From: Bradyrhizobium sp. CCGB12
GTDB taxonomy: Bacteria; Pseudomonadota; Alphaproteobacteria; Rhizobiales; Xanthobacteraceae
Assembly (NCBI RefSeq): GCF_024199845.1
Contig: NZ_JANADO010000001.1
Coordinates: 7,874,001-7,938,000 of the forward strand
DNA length: 64,000 nt
Direction: 5' to 3'
In this document: positions 34,189-44,855 of the stretch, piece after piece
Layout: each line of letters opens with the position of its first letter
Numbering within the stretch: the first letter of the stretch is position 1
Position numbers and translations under genes: made by a program
The notes under the pieces: model-generated
Database searches by the model: none
What the model was told of the DNA's origin: nothing
The model's input: only the letters and a program-made list of their open reading frames with translations

Positions 34189-34482
34189 ATGCAGGTTTAT
34201 AATGTGGTCAAGTTCAGGGTGAAGCCGGGTGAGGATGCCGCCTTCCTCGATGCGCATCGGAACGGCAAGGCCAAATGGCCGGGTCTGGAGCACGGCGTCA
34301 TCATCAAGACCGGCGAGCAGACCTTCTGCCTGATCGGCACCTGGTCCAGCCAGGACGCGATGGTCGCGGCGCGACCCGCGATGATCAAGACCCTCGACAG
34401 TTTCAGATCCGTGCTCGAGGACCACGGCAACGGACGCGGCGTGACGGATGCCGTGTCAGGCGCGGTCGTGCTCGATCTCTAG
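34189..34482 (+). CDS. small ABM-like (dimeric alpha/beta barrel) protein, 97 aa
   Basis: The product starts MQVYNVVKFRVKPGEDAAFLDAHRNG, continues with a strand-helix-strand pattern (VIIKTGEQTFCLIGTWSSQDAMVAARPAMIKTLDSF), typical of the antibiotic biosynthesis monooxygenase/ferredoxin-like fold. An enzymatic role is possible but not shown. GGAGG lies 6 bases before the ATG at 34189; the frame extends farther upstream without support. It converges with the YgiQ gene, 18 bp away. Confidence 0.7.
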   Translation: MQVYNVVKFRVKPGEDAAFLDAHRNGKAKWPGLEHGVIIKTGEQTFCLIGTWSSQDAMVAARPAMIKTLDSFRSVLEDHGNGRGVTDAVSGAVVLDL

Positions 34483-34500
34483 AGCGCGAGTAGCGTCGCG

Positions 34501-36522
<2,022 letters not shown>

Positions 36523-36611
36523 GGGGCACAGCCATAGGACTCCGGGCCCGCGAATACAACCGACAGACGCGTGAAAATAGCGGTTCCGCCTGATCTCAGG
36601 TCGTGCGCGCG

Positions 36612-37478
36612 TTAACCGCGCGCGAGCGCCTGCCGGACCTCAACAGCCGTCGCAGGCTCGCCACCATGCTCGCGCACCATCCGTACGGCGTCCTCGACCA
36701 GGCGCAGATTGGTCGCCGCCGAGCCCAGCAGTGCGTCCTCGAGGCCGACGCGGATATGGCCGCCGCGGGCGACCGCCTCGCCGATCAGCGGCGTGACGTC
36801 GACGCCGAGGCCGGAGACCATCCAGGGCGCGCCACGCGCTTCCTCCTCCGCCAGCGTGACGAGCGCGGCAAGGCCGTACGGCTTCGGCGGAAAGCAGAAC
36901 GCGAATTGCTGCGAGAACATGAAGCGGTAGACCGGCGTCTTCACGCCGCGTGCGCGCGCCAGTGCTGCGCCGGCGCGGATGAAGCCCGGTTCGTAGATGG
37001 CGAAGGCAGGGTGGATGCCGTGGCGCTTGGCGACGCCAAGCCCGTGCCGGATATGGGTCTCCGGATTGAGATAGGTCTCCGCCGGCTTGGCCTCTGCGGC
37101 GGTGGCGGTCAGCGTGAAGTTGACACTGCCGGGATCGACCACTGCGAATTCGAGCAGACCGCGTTCGGCCAGCGCCTCGATATGGGCGAAGCGCGCTTTG
37201 GGGTCGGCGACATTGCCGCGCGCATCGAGGCCCGGGATCGAGGGATAAACGGGGACGTCGGCCTTGGCGCGAATACCCTCGATGATGCGGGCATAGACCT
37301 GCCAGTCAAACGTCTGCGGTCCGCTGCCGTCATAGGCATGGGTGTGAACGATCGCAGCACCGGCACGGGCGCAGGCAATGCCTTCGGCGATGATCGCGTC
37401 GACCGTGTCAGGGATGCCGGGTTGAAGCGCGCGGCTCCAGGGGCCATTCAACGCTGCCTCGATCCAGACCTTGTGCAT
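36612..37478 (-). CDS. BKACE-family (beta-keto acid cleavage) enzyme
   Basis: The 288 residues fit the DUF849/BKACE family: N-terminal [12 protein letters not shown], the metal-binding HTHAYDG (about H45 and H47), the VYPSIPG strand and a C-terminal [26 protein letters not shown], where the Glu closes the zinc site. Members cleave beta-keto acids with acetyl-CoA to acetoacetate and an acyl-CoA; the best known is 3-keto-5-aminohexanoate. The HTH variant of the usual HxH motif keeps both ligands. Substrate unknown. Confidence 0.88.
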   Translation of the reverse strand: MHKVWIEAALNGPWSRALQPGIPDTVDAIIAEGIACARAGAAIVHTHAYDGSGPQTFDWQVYARIIEGIRAKADVPVYPSIPGLDARGNVADPKARFAHIEALAERGLLEFAVVDPGSVNFTLTATAAEAKPAETYLNPETHIRHGLGVAKRHGIHPAFAIYEPGFIRAGAALARARGVKTPVYRFMFSQQFAFCFPPKPYGLAALVTLAEEEARGAPWMVSGLGVDVTPLIGEAVARGGHIRVGLEDALLGSAATNLRLVEDAVRMVREHGGEPATAVEVRQALARG

Positions 37479-37634
37479 GGCGCGCCTTCCTCATCCGCCG
37501 CGACCTGCGGCACTTGTTTCGCATGACCATATCACCCACTCAGCATGAGGACAGCGTCATCAGGTGTGTGACGCTGTCCACATACCAGCTAGCTCTGTCG
37601 CGACATGCTTCCGCCAGTTTCGAGGGAGAGATCC

Positions 37635-37820
37635 ATGCTTCTGGTCGATGTGCTGCTGATCCTGGCGATGTTGTTCTTCCTGCTCCTGCCGATCACCGAT
37701 CGCAGGACGGTGCGGATGCGGCTCTGCATGCTCTGCGCGCTGCTTGCGGCGTTCTCGGTCTCCGTCACAACCACCCATGTCGGGCCGGTGCAGATTGCAG
37801 GTCTCGTTTCGACCCGTTGA
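37635..37820 (+). CDS. small membrane protein with two helices, 61 aa
   Basis: Two hydrophobic segments (LLVDVLLILAMLFFLLLPI and RLCMLCALLAAFSVSVTT) flank a short basic loop (TDRRTVRMR). GAGGGAGAG lies upstream of the ATG. I do not know a family. It lies in front of a DMT transporter on the same strand, 68 bp apart, so cotranscription is likely. Confidence 0.5.
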   Translation: MLLVDVLLILAMLFFLLLPITDRRTVRMRLCMLCALLAAFSVSVTTTHVGPVQIAGLVSTR

Positions 37821-37888
37821 GCGCTGCAATCGTCGCATGCGGCGATCCGGGTTCTCACCGCAGCGGCCATGGAGTATTCGGTCACTCC

Positions 37889-38833
37889 ATGGGCATGGGA
37901 ACATCAGAGGGCGGCAGCGGTGCGGTCGCGGGCACAGCGTCATCCGCAGGCGCCTGGCTCGGCGCGATCGCGCTGATCGGATTCATTCTGGTGGCGACCG
38001 CGCAGGCCTCCAATCAGATTCTCGCGCGCGGGCTTGCGGGCTCGGTCCCGTCCTTTGCGCTCGCCTTCTTCCGTTGGAGCATTGTCGCCATCGGGCTCGC
38101 GCCGATCGCGCTCAAAGAGATCTGGGAAGGCCGCGTGCCGCTCGGCAAAAACATCTGGCCGATCCTCGCCGCCGGCTTCATGGGAATGTTCCTGTGCGGC
38201 GGCCCGGTCTATGCCGCGGGCGTGTCGACGACGGCAATCCACATCGCGCTGATCATGGCGCTCTCGCCGATCACGGTGCTGATGATCTCTGCGGCGCTCG
38301 AAATCGAGCATGTCGGCACGCTGCAATGGCTCGGTACGGCACTCGCGCTATCGGGTGCGTTGCTTATCATTTCCGGTGGCCATCCGGCGACGTTGCTCGA
38401 ACTGGAGACGGCGTCGGGCGATGGCCTGGTCGTGATCGCGATGCTGGGCTGGTCCGGCTATACCCTGCTGCAATCGCGCGCCGCACCGAAGGCGTCGCTG
38501 CTTGCACGCATCAGCCTGTTCTCGGCCGCCGGTGCCTTGTTCTCGCTGCCGCTGGCGGCCTGGGAGATGTGGACGATGCCCGCCCAGGTCTTCAGCACCA
38601 AGGCGCTATCGGCCTACGTCTTCGCCGGGATCGTTCCCGGCCTGCTCGCCTATGCCGGCTTTGCCTGGCTGGGCGGCAAGTTCGGTTCGGTGCGGACCTC
38701 GCTCGTACTCTATCTCGGGCCGATCGCAAGTGCGCTGTTGTCCTTTGCGATCCTCAGTGAGCCGCCGAAGCCGATCCATCTCTTCGGCGGCCTGCTGATC
38801 CTGGGGGGCGTCTGGGCCAGCCTGCGCCGATAG
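37889..38833 (+). CDS. EamA-family (DMT) transporter
   Basis: About 314 residues with ten hydrophobic segments in two EamA repeats (first with LAFFRWSIVAIGLAPIALKEIW and ALSPITVLMISAALEIEHV; second with LGWSGYTLLQSRAAP and LGPIASALLSFAILSEPP). Such inner-membrane proteins export metabolites or amino acids; nothing here gives the substrate. The open frame extends to 37514, but homologues begin near the first helix; ATGs at 37889 and 37895 are both possible. Confidence 0.88.
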   Translation: MGMGTSEGGSGAVAGTASSAGAWLGAIALIGFILVATAQASNQILARGLAGSVPSFALAFFRWSIVAIGLAPIALKEIWEGRVPLGKNIWPILAAGFMGMFLCGGPVYAAGVSTTAIHIALIMALSPITVLMISAALEIEHVGTLQWLGTALALSGALLIISGGHPATLLELETASGDGLVVIAMLGWSGYTLLQSRAAPKASLLARISLFSAAGALFSLPLAAWEMWTMPAQVFSTKALSAYVFAGIVPGLLAYAGFAWLGGKFGSVRTSLVLYLGPIASALLSFAILSEPPKPIHLFGGLLILGGVWASLRR

Positions 38834-38942
38834 TTCCATCTGAACGCGCGGTGGTTCACCGTTAGGAACCATCGGCTACCGCGAACATTCTGATGAAGGG
38901 TCGATGCGGTCCAGGTCGCGCGCGCTCGCGTCCGGATCCGAC

Positions 38943-39143
38943 ATGGCCTTAAACTTCGCCTCTGGCGCTGGGGGAATTGTGAGCACGGTCATAGAGAACT
39001 TGCTGTTGCGGAAGCAGAGGCTCGTGGAACAGCTCGAGACGGCGCCGTCGGTCGAAGACCGCGACAAGCTCGAGCACCAGCTCGAACAGATCAACACCGC
39101 GCTGGATTTTCTGGATAGGCCGGGATCGAAGGACGCGCGGTAA
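38943..39143 (+). CDS. small coiled-coil protein, 66 aa
   Basis: A heptad-like pattern runs through LLLRKQRLVEQLETAPSVEDRDKLEHQLEQINTALDFL, so a short coiled coil is likely. No family is known to me. The ATG at 38943 is taken over 38904. It converges with the GntR gene, whose stop is 7 bp away. Confidence 0.5.
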   Translation: MALNFASGAGGIVSTVIENLLLRKQRLVEQLETAPSVEDRDKLEHQLEQINTALDFLDRPGSKDAR

Positions 39144-39149
39144 GCGCCC

Positions 39150-39830
39150 TTACTCCACGTCCAGTGTTTCCACCTTCAAGGCTTTGGCATAGACCACGCC
39201 CGAATTGGTGATGTGCGTGGTCATCAGCGATTCGAAGGCCGCGTGCTCGCCGCGCGCGAACAAATCGAGCAGCTTGCGATGCTCGTCGAAGGACGTACGG
39301 GTGCGCACGTCGATCGGCGAGGTCAAATTGGTACGGAGCGCGGCGACGCGGCCCGAGACGAGCTGATAGGATTCGGCGAGGTAGCGGTTGCCGCAATGGG
39401 AGAACAGCCCCTCGTGAAAGGCGGCATCCGCGCGCCCATAGGCGATGTTGTCCCTGTCCGCGATCGCCGGTTCCATTGCTGCGATCGCCTCGCTCATCGT
39501 CGCGACCGCGCCGTCGCGATCATGATGAAATGCGAGTTCGGCGGCCTTGGGCTCCAGCGCGATCCTGAACGTGCAGAGCGCATGGATGTCCTCGGCGCTT
39601 GGCGTGAACACGAAGCTGCCGACCTGCGGCCGGATCACGACGAGGCCTTGCGCCTGCAACTGGCCCATCGCCTCGCGCACCGGCGTGCGGCTGACGCCGA
39701 AGGAGTTCGCCACCATCTCCTCAGAAATGGCAGCGCCGAGCGCGAACTCACCGTCGATGATCGCCTGCCGCAGCCGCTGCATCACCCGCTGCGACAGCGA
39801 TTTCGGCGTATCGAGCTTCAGCGATCGCAT
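39150..39830 (-). CDS. FadR/FCD-type GntR regulator
   Basis: The 226-residue protein has a winged HTH (SLSQRVMQRLRQAIIDGEFALGAAISEEMVANSFGVSRTPVREAM) and an FCD ligand domain from about 90, with metal-ligand candidates in AYGRADAAFHEGLF and FDEHRKLLDLF. It starts 8 bp after the stop of the FAD-linked oxidase on the same strand, so the two are an operon. It probably represses the oxidase through the inverted repeat at 41318 and responds to a hydroxy acid, which is inference. Confidence 0.9.
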   Translation of the reverse strand: MRSLKLDTPKSLSQRVMQRLRQAIIDGEFALGAAISEEMVANSFGVSRTPVREAMGQLQAQGLVVIRPQVGSFVFTPSAEDIHALCTFRIALEPKAAELAFHHDRDGAVATMSEAIAAMEPAIADRDNIAYGRADAAFHEGLFSHCGNRYLAESYQLVSGRVAALRTNLTSPIDVRTRTSFDEHRKLLDLFARGEHAAFESLMTTHITNSGVVYAKALKVETLDVE

Positions 39831-39838
39831 CGGTGCGC

Positions 39839-41251
39839 TCAGATCACCTTGCCGGGGTTGAGCAGATGATCGGGATCGAGTGCGGCCTTCAGCGTCCGCA
39901 TCAGCGCGATTTCGGGTTCGCTGCGCGCGTGTCCAAGCCACTTCTTCTTCAGCGTGCCGATACCGTGCTCGGCGGAGACGCTGCCGCCGAGCTCACGCAC
40001 GAGCCCGTAGATGATCGCGTCCATCTCCTCCTTCGGCTGCTGCTCGACGGGAAGGCCGCTGACCCAGGAGACGAGATGCAGATTGCCGTCGCCGATATGG
40101 CCGTAATAGACGCTCTCGCAGTCCTTGATGCCGCCTGCGAGCGCGGCCTTGCAGCGCGTCGCGAACTCGTCCATGCGCTTGACCGCAAGCCCGATGTCGT
40201 AGGAGATGTGCGGCCCCAGCACCTGGCCGAATTCGGCGCAGATGTCGCGCACGCGCCAGAACGCCTGCGTCTGCGCCAGCGATTGCGCCACGGCGGCGTC
40301 CGCCAGCAGCCCGCGCTCCATCAGCTCTTCGAGCCAGTTCTGGAAGCGCGGCGCGTCGACGCTCTCGTCGGTGCCTTGCGCCTCGACCAGCACGTAGAGG
40401 CCATGGCCCGCTGCGACTGGCGGCTTCACGCCGGCGCGCGTCGTGATCACGTCCCAATAGTCCGGCCACATCACCTCGAAGGCCGACAGCAGCGGGCCGA
40501 GCCCGCTGCGCGACGCGCCGAGCAGCGCGACTACCGCGGCATAATCCTTCAGCGCGCAGAGCGCGGCCATGGTCGAGCGCGGCTTCGGGAACAGCCGCAG
40601 CACCACGCGGGTGATGATGCCGAGCGTGCCTTCCGAGCCGATGAACAGATGCTTCAAATCATAGCCGGCATTGTTCTTCATCAGCTTGTTGAGGCTGGTG
40701 ATGATGGTGCCGTCCGGCAGGACTACCTCCAAGCCGAGCACCAGCTCGCGCGTCATGCCGTAGCGGATCACGCGATTGCCGCCGGCATTGGTCGAGAGAT
40801 TGCCGCCGATGGCACAGGAGCCGCGCGAGCCGAGATCGAGCGGGAAGAAGAAGCCGGCTTCGTCCGCGGCCTTCTGGATGGTCTCCAGCGGCGTGCCTGA
40901 TTTCACCGTCATCGTCGCCGACGCGGGATCGATCTCCTCGATCCCGGTCATGCGCTCCAGCGAGATCGCGACCCAGCCTGCTTCGGGCGAGGCACCGCGG
41001 CACAGCCCGGTCAATCCGCCCTGCGGCACGAACGGCAAATGTGCCTGCCGGCAGGTCGTAATCGCATCGGCAACGCCTTGAGCGTCGAGCGGACGGATCA
41101 CCGCCAGCGGCGTCTGCGGCAGGCTCGCGCTCCAATCGTTGCAATTGCGTGCAGGCACCTCGCTGCCTGTCAGCACGGCGGCCGCACCGAGCCTGTCGCG
41201 AAGTGCGTCGAGCAACTGGTCGGAATGCTCAACGGGGGTCACCATGTTCAT
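39839..41251 (-). CDS. FAD-linked 2-hydroxy-acid dehydrogenase (GlcD/D-lactate dehydrogenase family)
   Basis: The 470 residues have the PCMH FAD-binding domain (LPFVPQGGLTGLCRGASPE and GGNLSTNAGGNRVIRYGMTRELVLGLEVV) and the C-terminal FAD-oxidase domain closing with SAEHGIGTLKKKWLGHARS and ALDPDHLLNPGK. Such enzymes oxidise D-2-hydroxy acids such as D-lactate, glycolate or D-2-hydroxyglutarate to keto acids. AGGAGG lies before the ATG at 41251, preferred to 41359. It is cotranscribed with its GntR regulator and divergent from the aldolase at 41432. Confidence 0.9.
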   Translation of the reverse strand: MNMVTPVEHSDQLLDALRDRLGAAAVLTGSEVPARNCNDWSASLPQTPLAVIRPLDAQGVADAITTCRQAHLPFVPQGGLTGLCRGASPEAGWVAISLERMTGIEEIDPASATMTVKSGTPLETIQKAADEAGFFFPLDLGSRGSCAIGGNLSTNAGGNRVIRYGMTRELVLGLEVVLPDGTIITSLNKLMKNNAGYDLKHLFIGSEGTLGIITRVVLRLFPKPRSTMAALCALKDYAAVVALLGASRSGLGPLLSAFEVMWPDYWDVITTRAGVKPPVAAGHGLYVLVEAQGTDESVDAPRFQNWLEELMERGLLADAAVAQSLAQTQAFWRVRDICAEFGQVLGPHISYDIGLAVKRMDEFATRCKAALAGGIKDCESVYYGHIGDGNLHLVSWVSGLPVEQQPKEEMDAIIYGLVRELGGSVSAEHGIGTLKKKWLGHARSEPEIALMRTLKAALDPDHLLNPGKVI

Positions 41252-41317
41252 GCGAGACCTCCTCTGGATTCGGCTACGTCTCATGCGCGCCGTGACGGTG
41301 TAAAGGATTTGCGCCTC

Positions 41318-41338
41318 TCTTGTATGTAAGGTACAAGA
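41318..41338. promoter_or_regulatory. candidate GntR (FCD) operator
   Basis: TCTTGTA (41318-41324) and TACAAGA (41332-41338) form a perfect 7-bp inverted repeat around a 7-bp spacer, containing the TTGTA/TACAA element seen in many FCD-type GntR sites. It is 67 bp upstream of the oxidase start and 94 bp upstream of the aldolase start. Binding by the adjacent GntR protein is inferred. Confidence 0.5.
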
Positions 41339-41431
41339 TGAAAAGTAAAGCAAAAACAAGGCTTCGCTAGGCGGCCCGAAGATCGTTCGGGATCAGAGGC
41401 TTAGTCCGAAGCCGCAGCAAAGGGTGGTGTG

Positions 41432-42316
41432 ATGACGGAGGCAGTTCGCGGGTTCTGGGTGGCGTCAGCGACACCGCTGGCGGCGGGCGGCAGTGTGGAC
41501 TCCGCCAAGCTTGCAGCGCATGCCAAGCACCTCTTCGGCAAGGGCGTCGACGGCGTCGTGCTGTTCGGCACCACCGGCGAGGGCACTTCGTTCAATGTCG
41601 CCGAGCGCATTGCGACCATCGAAGCCGTGCTCAAGGCCGGCGTCCCCGCAGAGCGCATTGGCATCGGCGGCGGCTTCCCCGCCATCACCGACAGCATCGC
41701 GCTCTCGCGCGCCGTTCTCGGCCTCGGCCTGCGTCACGTCCTGTTGCTGCCGCCCTACTTCGACCGCAGCGTCACGCCTGAAGGCATCGAGGATGCCTTT
41801 GCCGCGATCATCGATGGCGTCGCCGACGATCGCCTGCGCGCCTCGCTCTATCACATCCCGCAGGTCTCGGGCGTTGCGATCCCGACCAGCGCTGCCGCGA
41901 ATCTGCGCAGGCGCTACGGCAAGCTGGTTGCGGGCCTCAAGGACTCCAGCGGCGACTTCAAGCAGTTCCAGGCGTTCCGCGAGGCCGCGCCCGAGCTCGC
42001 CATCACCGTCGGCAACGAGGCCGACATTGCCCGCGCGATCGCCGCCGGCGGCGCCGGCACCATCTGCGGCATGGCCAATGTCGTGCCCGAGCTGGTCAAG
42101 GGCATGCTCGACGGCAGGGATGTCGAGGCGCGCATGCAAGCCGCGGTCGACGTTGTGCTGAAGACGCCGTCGTTCCTCGCGACGCTGAAGGCGATTCTCG
42201 CGGCACAGACCGGCGATGCCGGCTGGCTGCGCGTGCGTCCGCCGCTCCGTGCGTTGTCCGACGGCGCCGCGTTCAAGCGGAAGCTCGACGAGCTGATGGC
42301 CCCCGCCATCGCGTGA
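41432..42316 (+). CDS. DapA-family aldolase/dehydratase
   Basis: The 294-residue protein has the DHDPS/NAL fold: GVVLFGTTGEGTSF, a catalytic Tyr in SLYHIPQ, and the Schiff-base Lys in VAGLKDSSGDF (about K170). The family includes dihydrodipicolinate synthase, N-acetylneuraminate lyase and keto-sugar-acid aldolases. The isolated gene, divergent from a hydroxy-acid dehydrogenase and its GntR protein, points to a catabolic aldolase rather than lysine synthesis. A GTG at 41429 is an alternative start. Confidence 0.85.
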   Translation: MTEAVRGFWVASATPLAAGGSVDSAKLAAHAKHLFGKGVDGVVLFGTTGEGTSFNVAERIATIEAVLKAGVPAERIGIGGGFPAITDSIALSRAVLGLGLRHVLLLPPYFDRSVTPEGIEDAFAAIIDGVADDRLRASLYHIPQVSGVAIPTSAAANLRRRYGKLVAGLKDSSGDFKQFQAFREAAPELAITVGNEADIARAIAAGGAGTICGMANVVPELVKGMLDGRDVEARMQAAVDVVLKTPSFLATLKAILAAQTGDAGWLRVRPPLRALSDGAAFKRKLDELMAPAIA

Positions 42317-42413
42317 GGCTGCGCCAAATCGCGACACGTTGCCGTGAATTCGCGCGCTGCGTGTCGCGCTCGGTACAAAATCAATCGATGATTGCCGATT
42401 GGCGCCCACCAAC

Positions 42414-42430
42414 GACTAGAATGATTCAAC
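42414..42430. promoter_or_regulatory. possible iron-control (ICE-like) motif, weak
   Basis: ACTAGAATGATTCAACA matches 10 of 14 defined positions of the TTTAGAA-N3-TTCTAAA iron control element that Irr binds in Bradyrhizobium. It lies about 100 bp before the siderophore receptor, where such a site would be expected. The imperfect right arm keeps confidence low. Confidence 0.3.
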
Positions 42431-42528
42431 ACTGGAGCGATTCAAGTCCGCCCGCGGTTCTCTTCACGCGCGGTGGCTGTTAGACGCACCGGCTTCAATG
42501 CTGCGTCTGACTTGAAAGTGAATCGAAA

Positions 42529-44853
42529 GTGCGTGCCCATCTGGACGGCCAACGCGTCAGCGGCCGTCGAACTCGTGCCGGCAAGAGCCGTGCAGGTCTT
42601 CTCATCGGAGCGGCCGTGCTGCTCGCCGAATCTCCCTCCAACACGACGACCGCGCAGGCGCAATCGGCACTGCCGCCGGTGACGGTGGAAGCCCCCGTGC
42701 AGCGGCCGAGGCCGGCGCGCGCATCCGACCAGTCGCCACGCCGCGCGCAAATCGCCGCGCGCCAGCGCAATCGCAATCCAGCGCCCGCTGCGCCGACGCT
42801 CTCGGAGCGCGCCGCCGCGGAAGCTGCCGCGCAACAGGCCGCGAAGCTTGGCTATCGCGCGATGCCGAGCGCGACCACGCTGCGCAGCGGGGCTTCGCCG
42901 CTCGACACCTCGCAGGCGGTCAACGTCGTGCCCGAGCAGGTGTTGAAGGACCAGCTGCCGCGCAACATCGACGATGCGCTCATCAACGTCTCCGGCATCA
43001 CCCAGACCAACACGCTGGCGGGCAGCCAGGACGCCGTGATCCGCCGCGGCTTCGGCGACAATCGCGACGGCTCGATCATGCGCAACGGCATGCCGCTGGT
43101 GCAGGGCCGCAGCCTCAATCCCGCCGTCGAAAGCGTCGAGGTGCTGAAGGGACCGGCATCGCTGCTCTACGGCATCATGGACCCAGGCGGCATCGTCAAC
43201 ACCATCAGCAAACGTCCCGAGCTCTACCAGCACGGCTCCGTCACGCTGCTCGGCTCGGCCTTCAGTGCCTCGAAAACCGGCGCCGACGGCCTGCTCGACG
43301 TCACCGGCCCGATCGGCGATCAGGGGCTTGCCTATCGCTTCATCGGCTACGGCGTCAGCGAGGACTATTGGCGCAATTTCGGCCGGCACCGCGAGATGCT
43401 GGTCGCGCCGTCACTGGCCTGGTACGGCCAGGACACCACGGTCCAGCTCAACTACGAGCATCGCGAATTCATCTATCCGTTCGACCGCGGCACTGCGTTC
43501 AACCCGGTGACGAAGGCGCCGCTGGCCGTGCCCGCCACGCGGCGGCTGGATGAGCCCTTCAACAACACCTGGGGTACGTCCGACCTGATCCAGGCTTCGG
43601 TCGAGCACCGCCTCAACCAGGATTGGAAGCTCTACGCTGGCTACAGCTACAACACCGAAACCTTCAGCGCGAACCAGCTCCGCATCACCGGCATCAACTT
43701 CACGACCGGCGCGGAGACGCGCAGCAATGACGGTACGCAGGGCTCGCTCAGCAATGCCAGCTACGGAACGTCCTACGTTTCCGGCGGCTTCTGGCTCGGC
43801 GAGATGCGCAACGAGGTGCTGTTCGGCGGTGACGGCCAGTATCGCACCATCTACCGCGACAATCTGATCCGGCAGGCAACGCCTGCCATCAATATCTACA
43901 ATCCCGTCTACGGCTTGATCGGTCCAGGCACCACCGTCTCGAACAGCGACAGCGCGCAGACCGACAAGCTCGGCCAGTGGTCGCTGTTCTTCCAGGACAC
44001 GCTGCATCTGACCGAGCGGTTCGCGCTGGTCGGCGGCGTGCGCTACATGGACTACGATCAGATCGCCGGACGCGGCAAGCCCTTCGTCACCAACACCAAC
44101 GTATCCCAGGACAAGGTGCTCCCGCTCGGCGGCGCCATCTTGAAGCTCACCGACCAGATCTCGCTCTATGCGAGTTACACCGAATCGCTGAAGCCGAACT
44201 CGACCATCGCGCCGATCGGCGTCGTGATCGATTCCAACGTCGCGCCGGAAGAAGGCGTGTCGTACGAGACCGGCCTCAAGTTCGATGTCAACCAGCGCAT
44301 TTCCGGCACCGTGGCGCTGTACGACCTCGACAAGAAGAACGTGCAGACGACGAAGACCAACAGCGCGGGCATCGTCGAGCTCCACACCGTCGGCCGTGCA
44401 CGTTCGCGCGGCGTCGAAGTGGATGTCACAGGCAGGCTCACCGACAATTGGGCCCTGATCGGAAGCTACGGCTACACCGATGCGCGGGTGACGGCGTCCG
44501 AGGATCTGACGCTGCTCGGCAAGAAGCTGCAAAACGTCGCCCTGAACACGGCCTCGCTCTATCTGGTCTATGATTTCGGAACGACTCTGCCGGGCCGGCT
44601 CCGCCTCGGCGGCGGCGCACGCTATGTCGGCGACCGGCCCGGCGACTCGATAAACACCTTCTTCTTGCCGTCCTATATCGTCGCCGATATCTTCGCGACC
44701 TACGAGACGAAACACCAGAACACGCCGGTGATCTACCAGTTGAACGTCAAGAACCTGTTCGACACCGTCTACTACCCCTCCGCCGTCAACAATCTGAACG
44801 TCGCCATCGGCGATGCGCGGCGCGTGTCGATGTCGGCCACGGTGAAGTTCTAG
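42529..44853 (+). CDS. TonB-dependent siderophore receptor
   Basis: The 774 residues start from a GTG and have a signal segment (AGLLIGAAVLLAE, ending near AQAQS), a TonB-box-like LPPVTVEAP, a plug with QDAVIRRGFGDNRDGSIMRNGMPL and SVEVLKGPASLLYG, and a barrel with ESLKPNS and GVSYETGLKFD, ending in Phe (SATVKF). These are the marks of the FhuA/FoxA-type ferric-siderophore class. Its stop is 2 bp from a PepSY membrane protein, a common pair that reduces or handles iron at the inner membrane. The siderophore type is not readable. Confidence 0.92.
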   Translation: MRAHLDGQRVSGRRTRAGKSRAGLLIGAAVLLAESPSNTTTAQAQSALPPVTVEAPVQRPRPARASDQSPRRAQIAARQRNRNPAPAAPTLSERAAAEAAAQQAAKLGYRAMPSATTLRSGASPLDTSQAVNVVPEQVLKDQLPRNIDDALINVSGITQTNTLAGSQDAVIRRGFGDNRDGSIMRNGMPLVQGRSLNPAVESVEVLKGPASLLYGIMDPGGIVNTISKRPELYQHGSVTLLGSAFSASKTGADGLLDVTGPIGDQGLAYRFIGYGVSEDYWRNFGRHREMLVAPSLAWYGQDTTVQLNYEHREFIYPFDRGTAFNPVTKAPLAVPATRRLDEPFNNTWGTSDLIQASVEHRLNQDWKLYAGYSYNTETFSANQLRITGINFTTGAETRSNDGTQGSLSNASYGTSYVSGGFWLGEMRNEVLFGGDGQYRTIYRDNLIRQATPAINIYNPVYGLIGPGTTVSNSDSAQTDKLGQWSLFFQDTLHLTERFALVGGVRYMDYDQIAGRGKPFVTNTNVSQDKVLPLGGAILKLTDQISLYASYTESLKPNSTIAPIGVVIDSNVAPEEGVSYETGLKFDVNQRISGTVALYDLDKKNVQTTKTNSAGIVELHTVGRARSRGVEVDVTGRLTDNWALIGSYGYTDARVTASEDLTLLGKKLQNVALNTASLYLVYDFGTTLPGRLRLGGGARYVGDRPGDSINTFFLPSYIVADIFATYETKHQNTPVIYQLNVKNLFDTVYYPSAVNNLNVAIGDARRVSMSATVKF

Positions 44854-44855
44854 CG

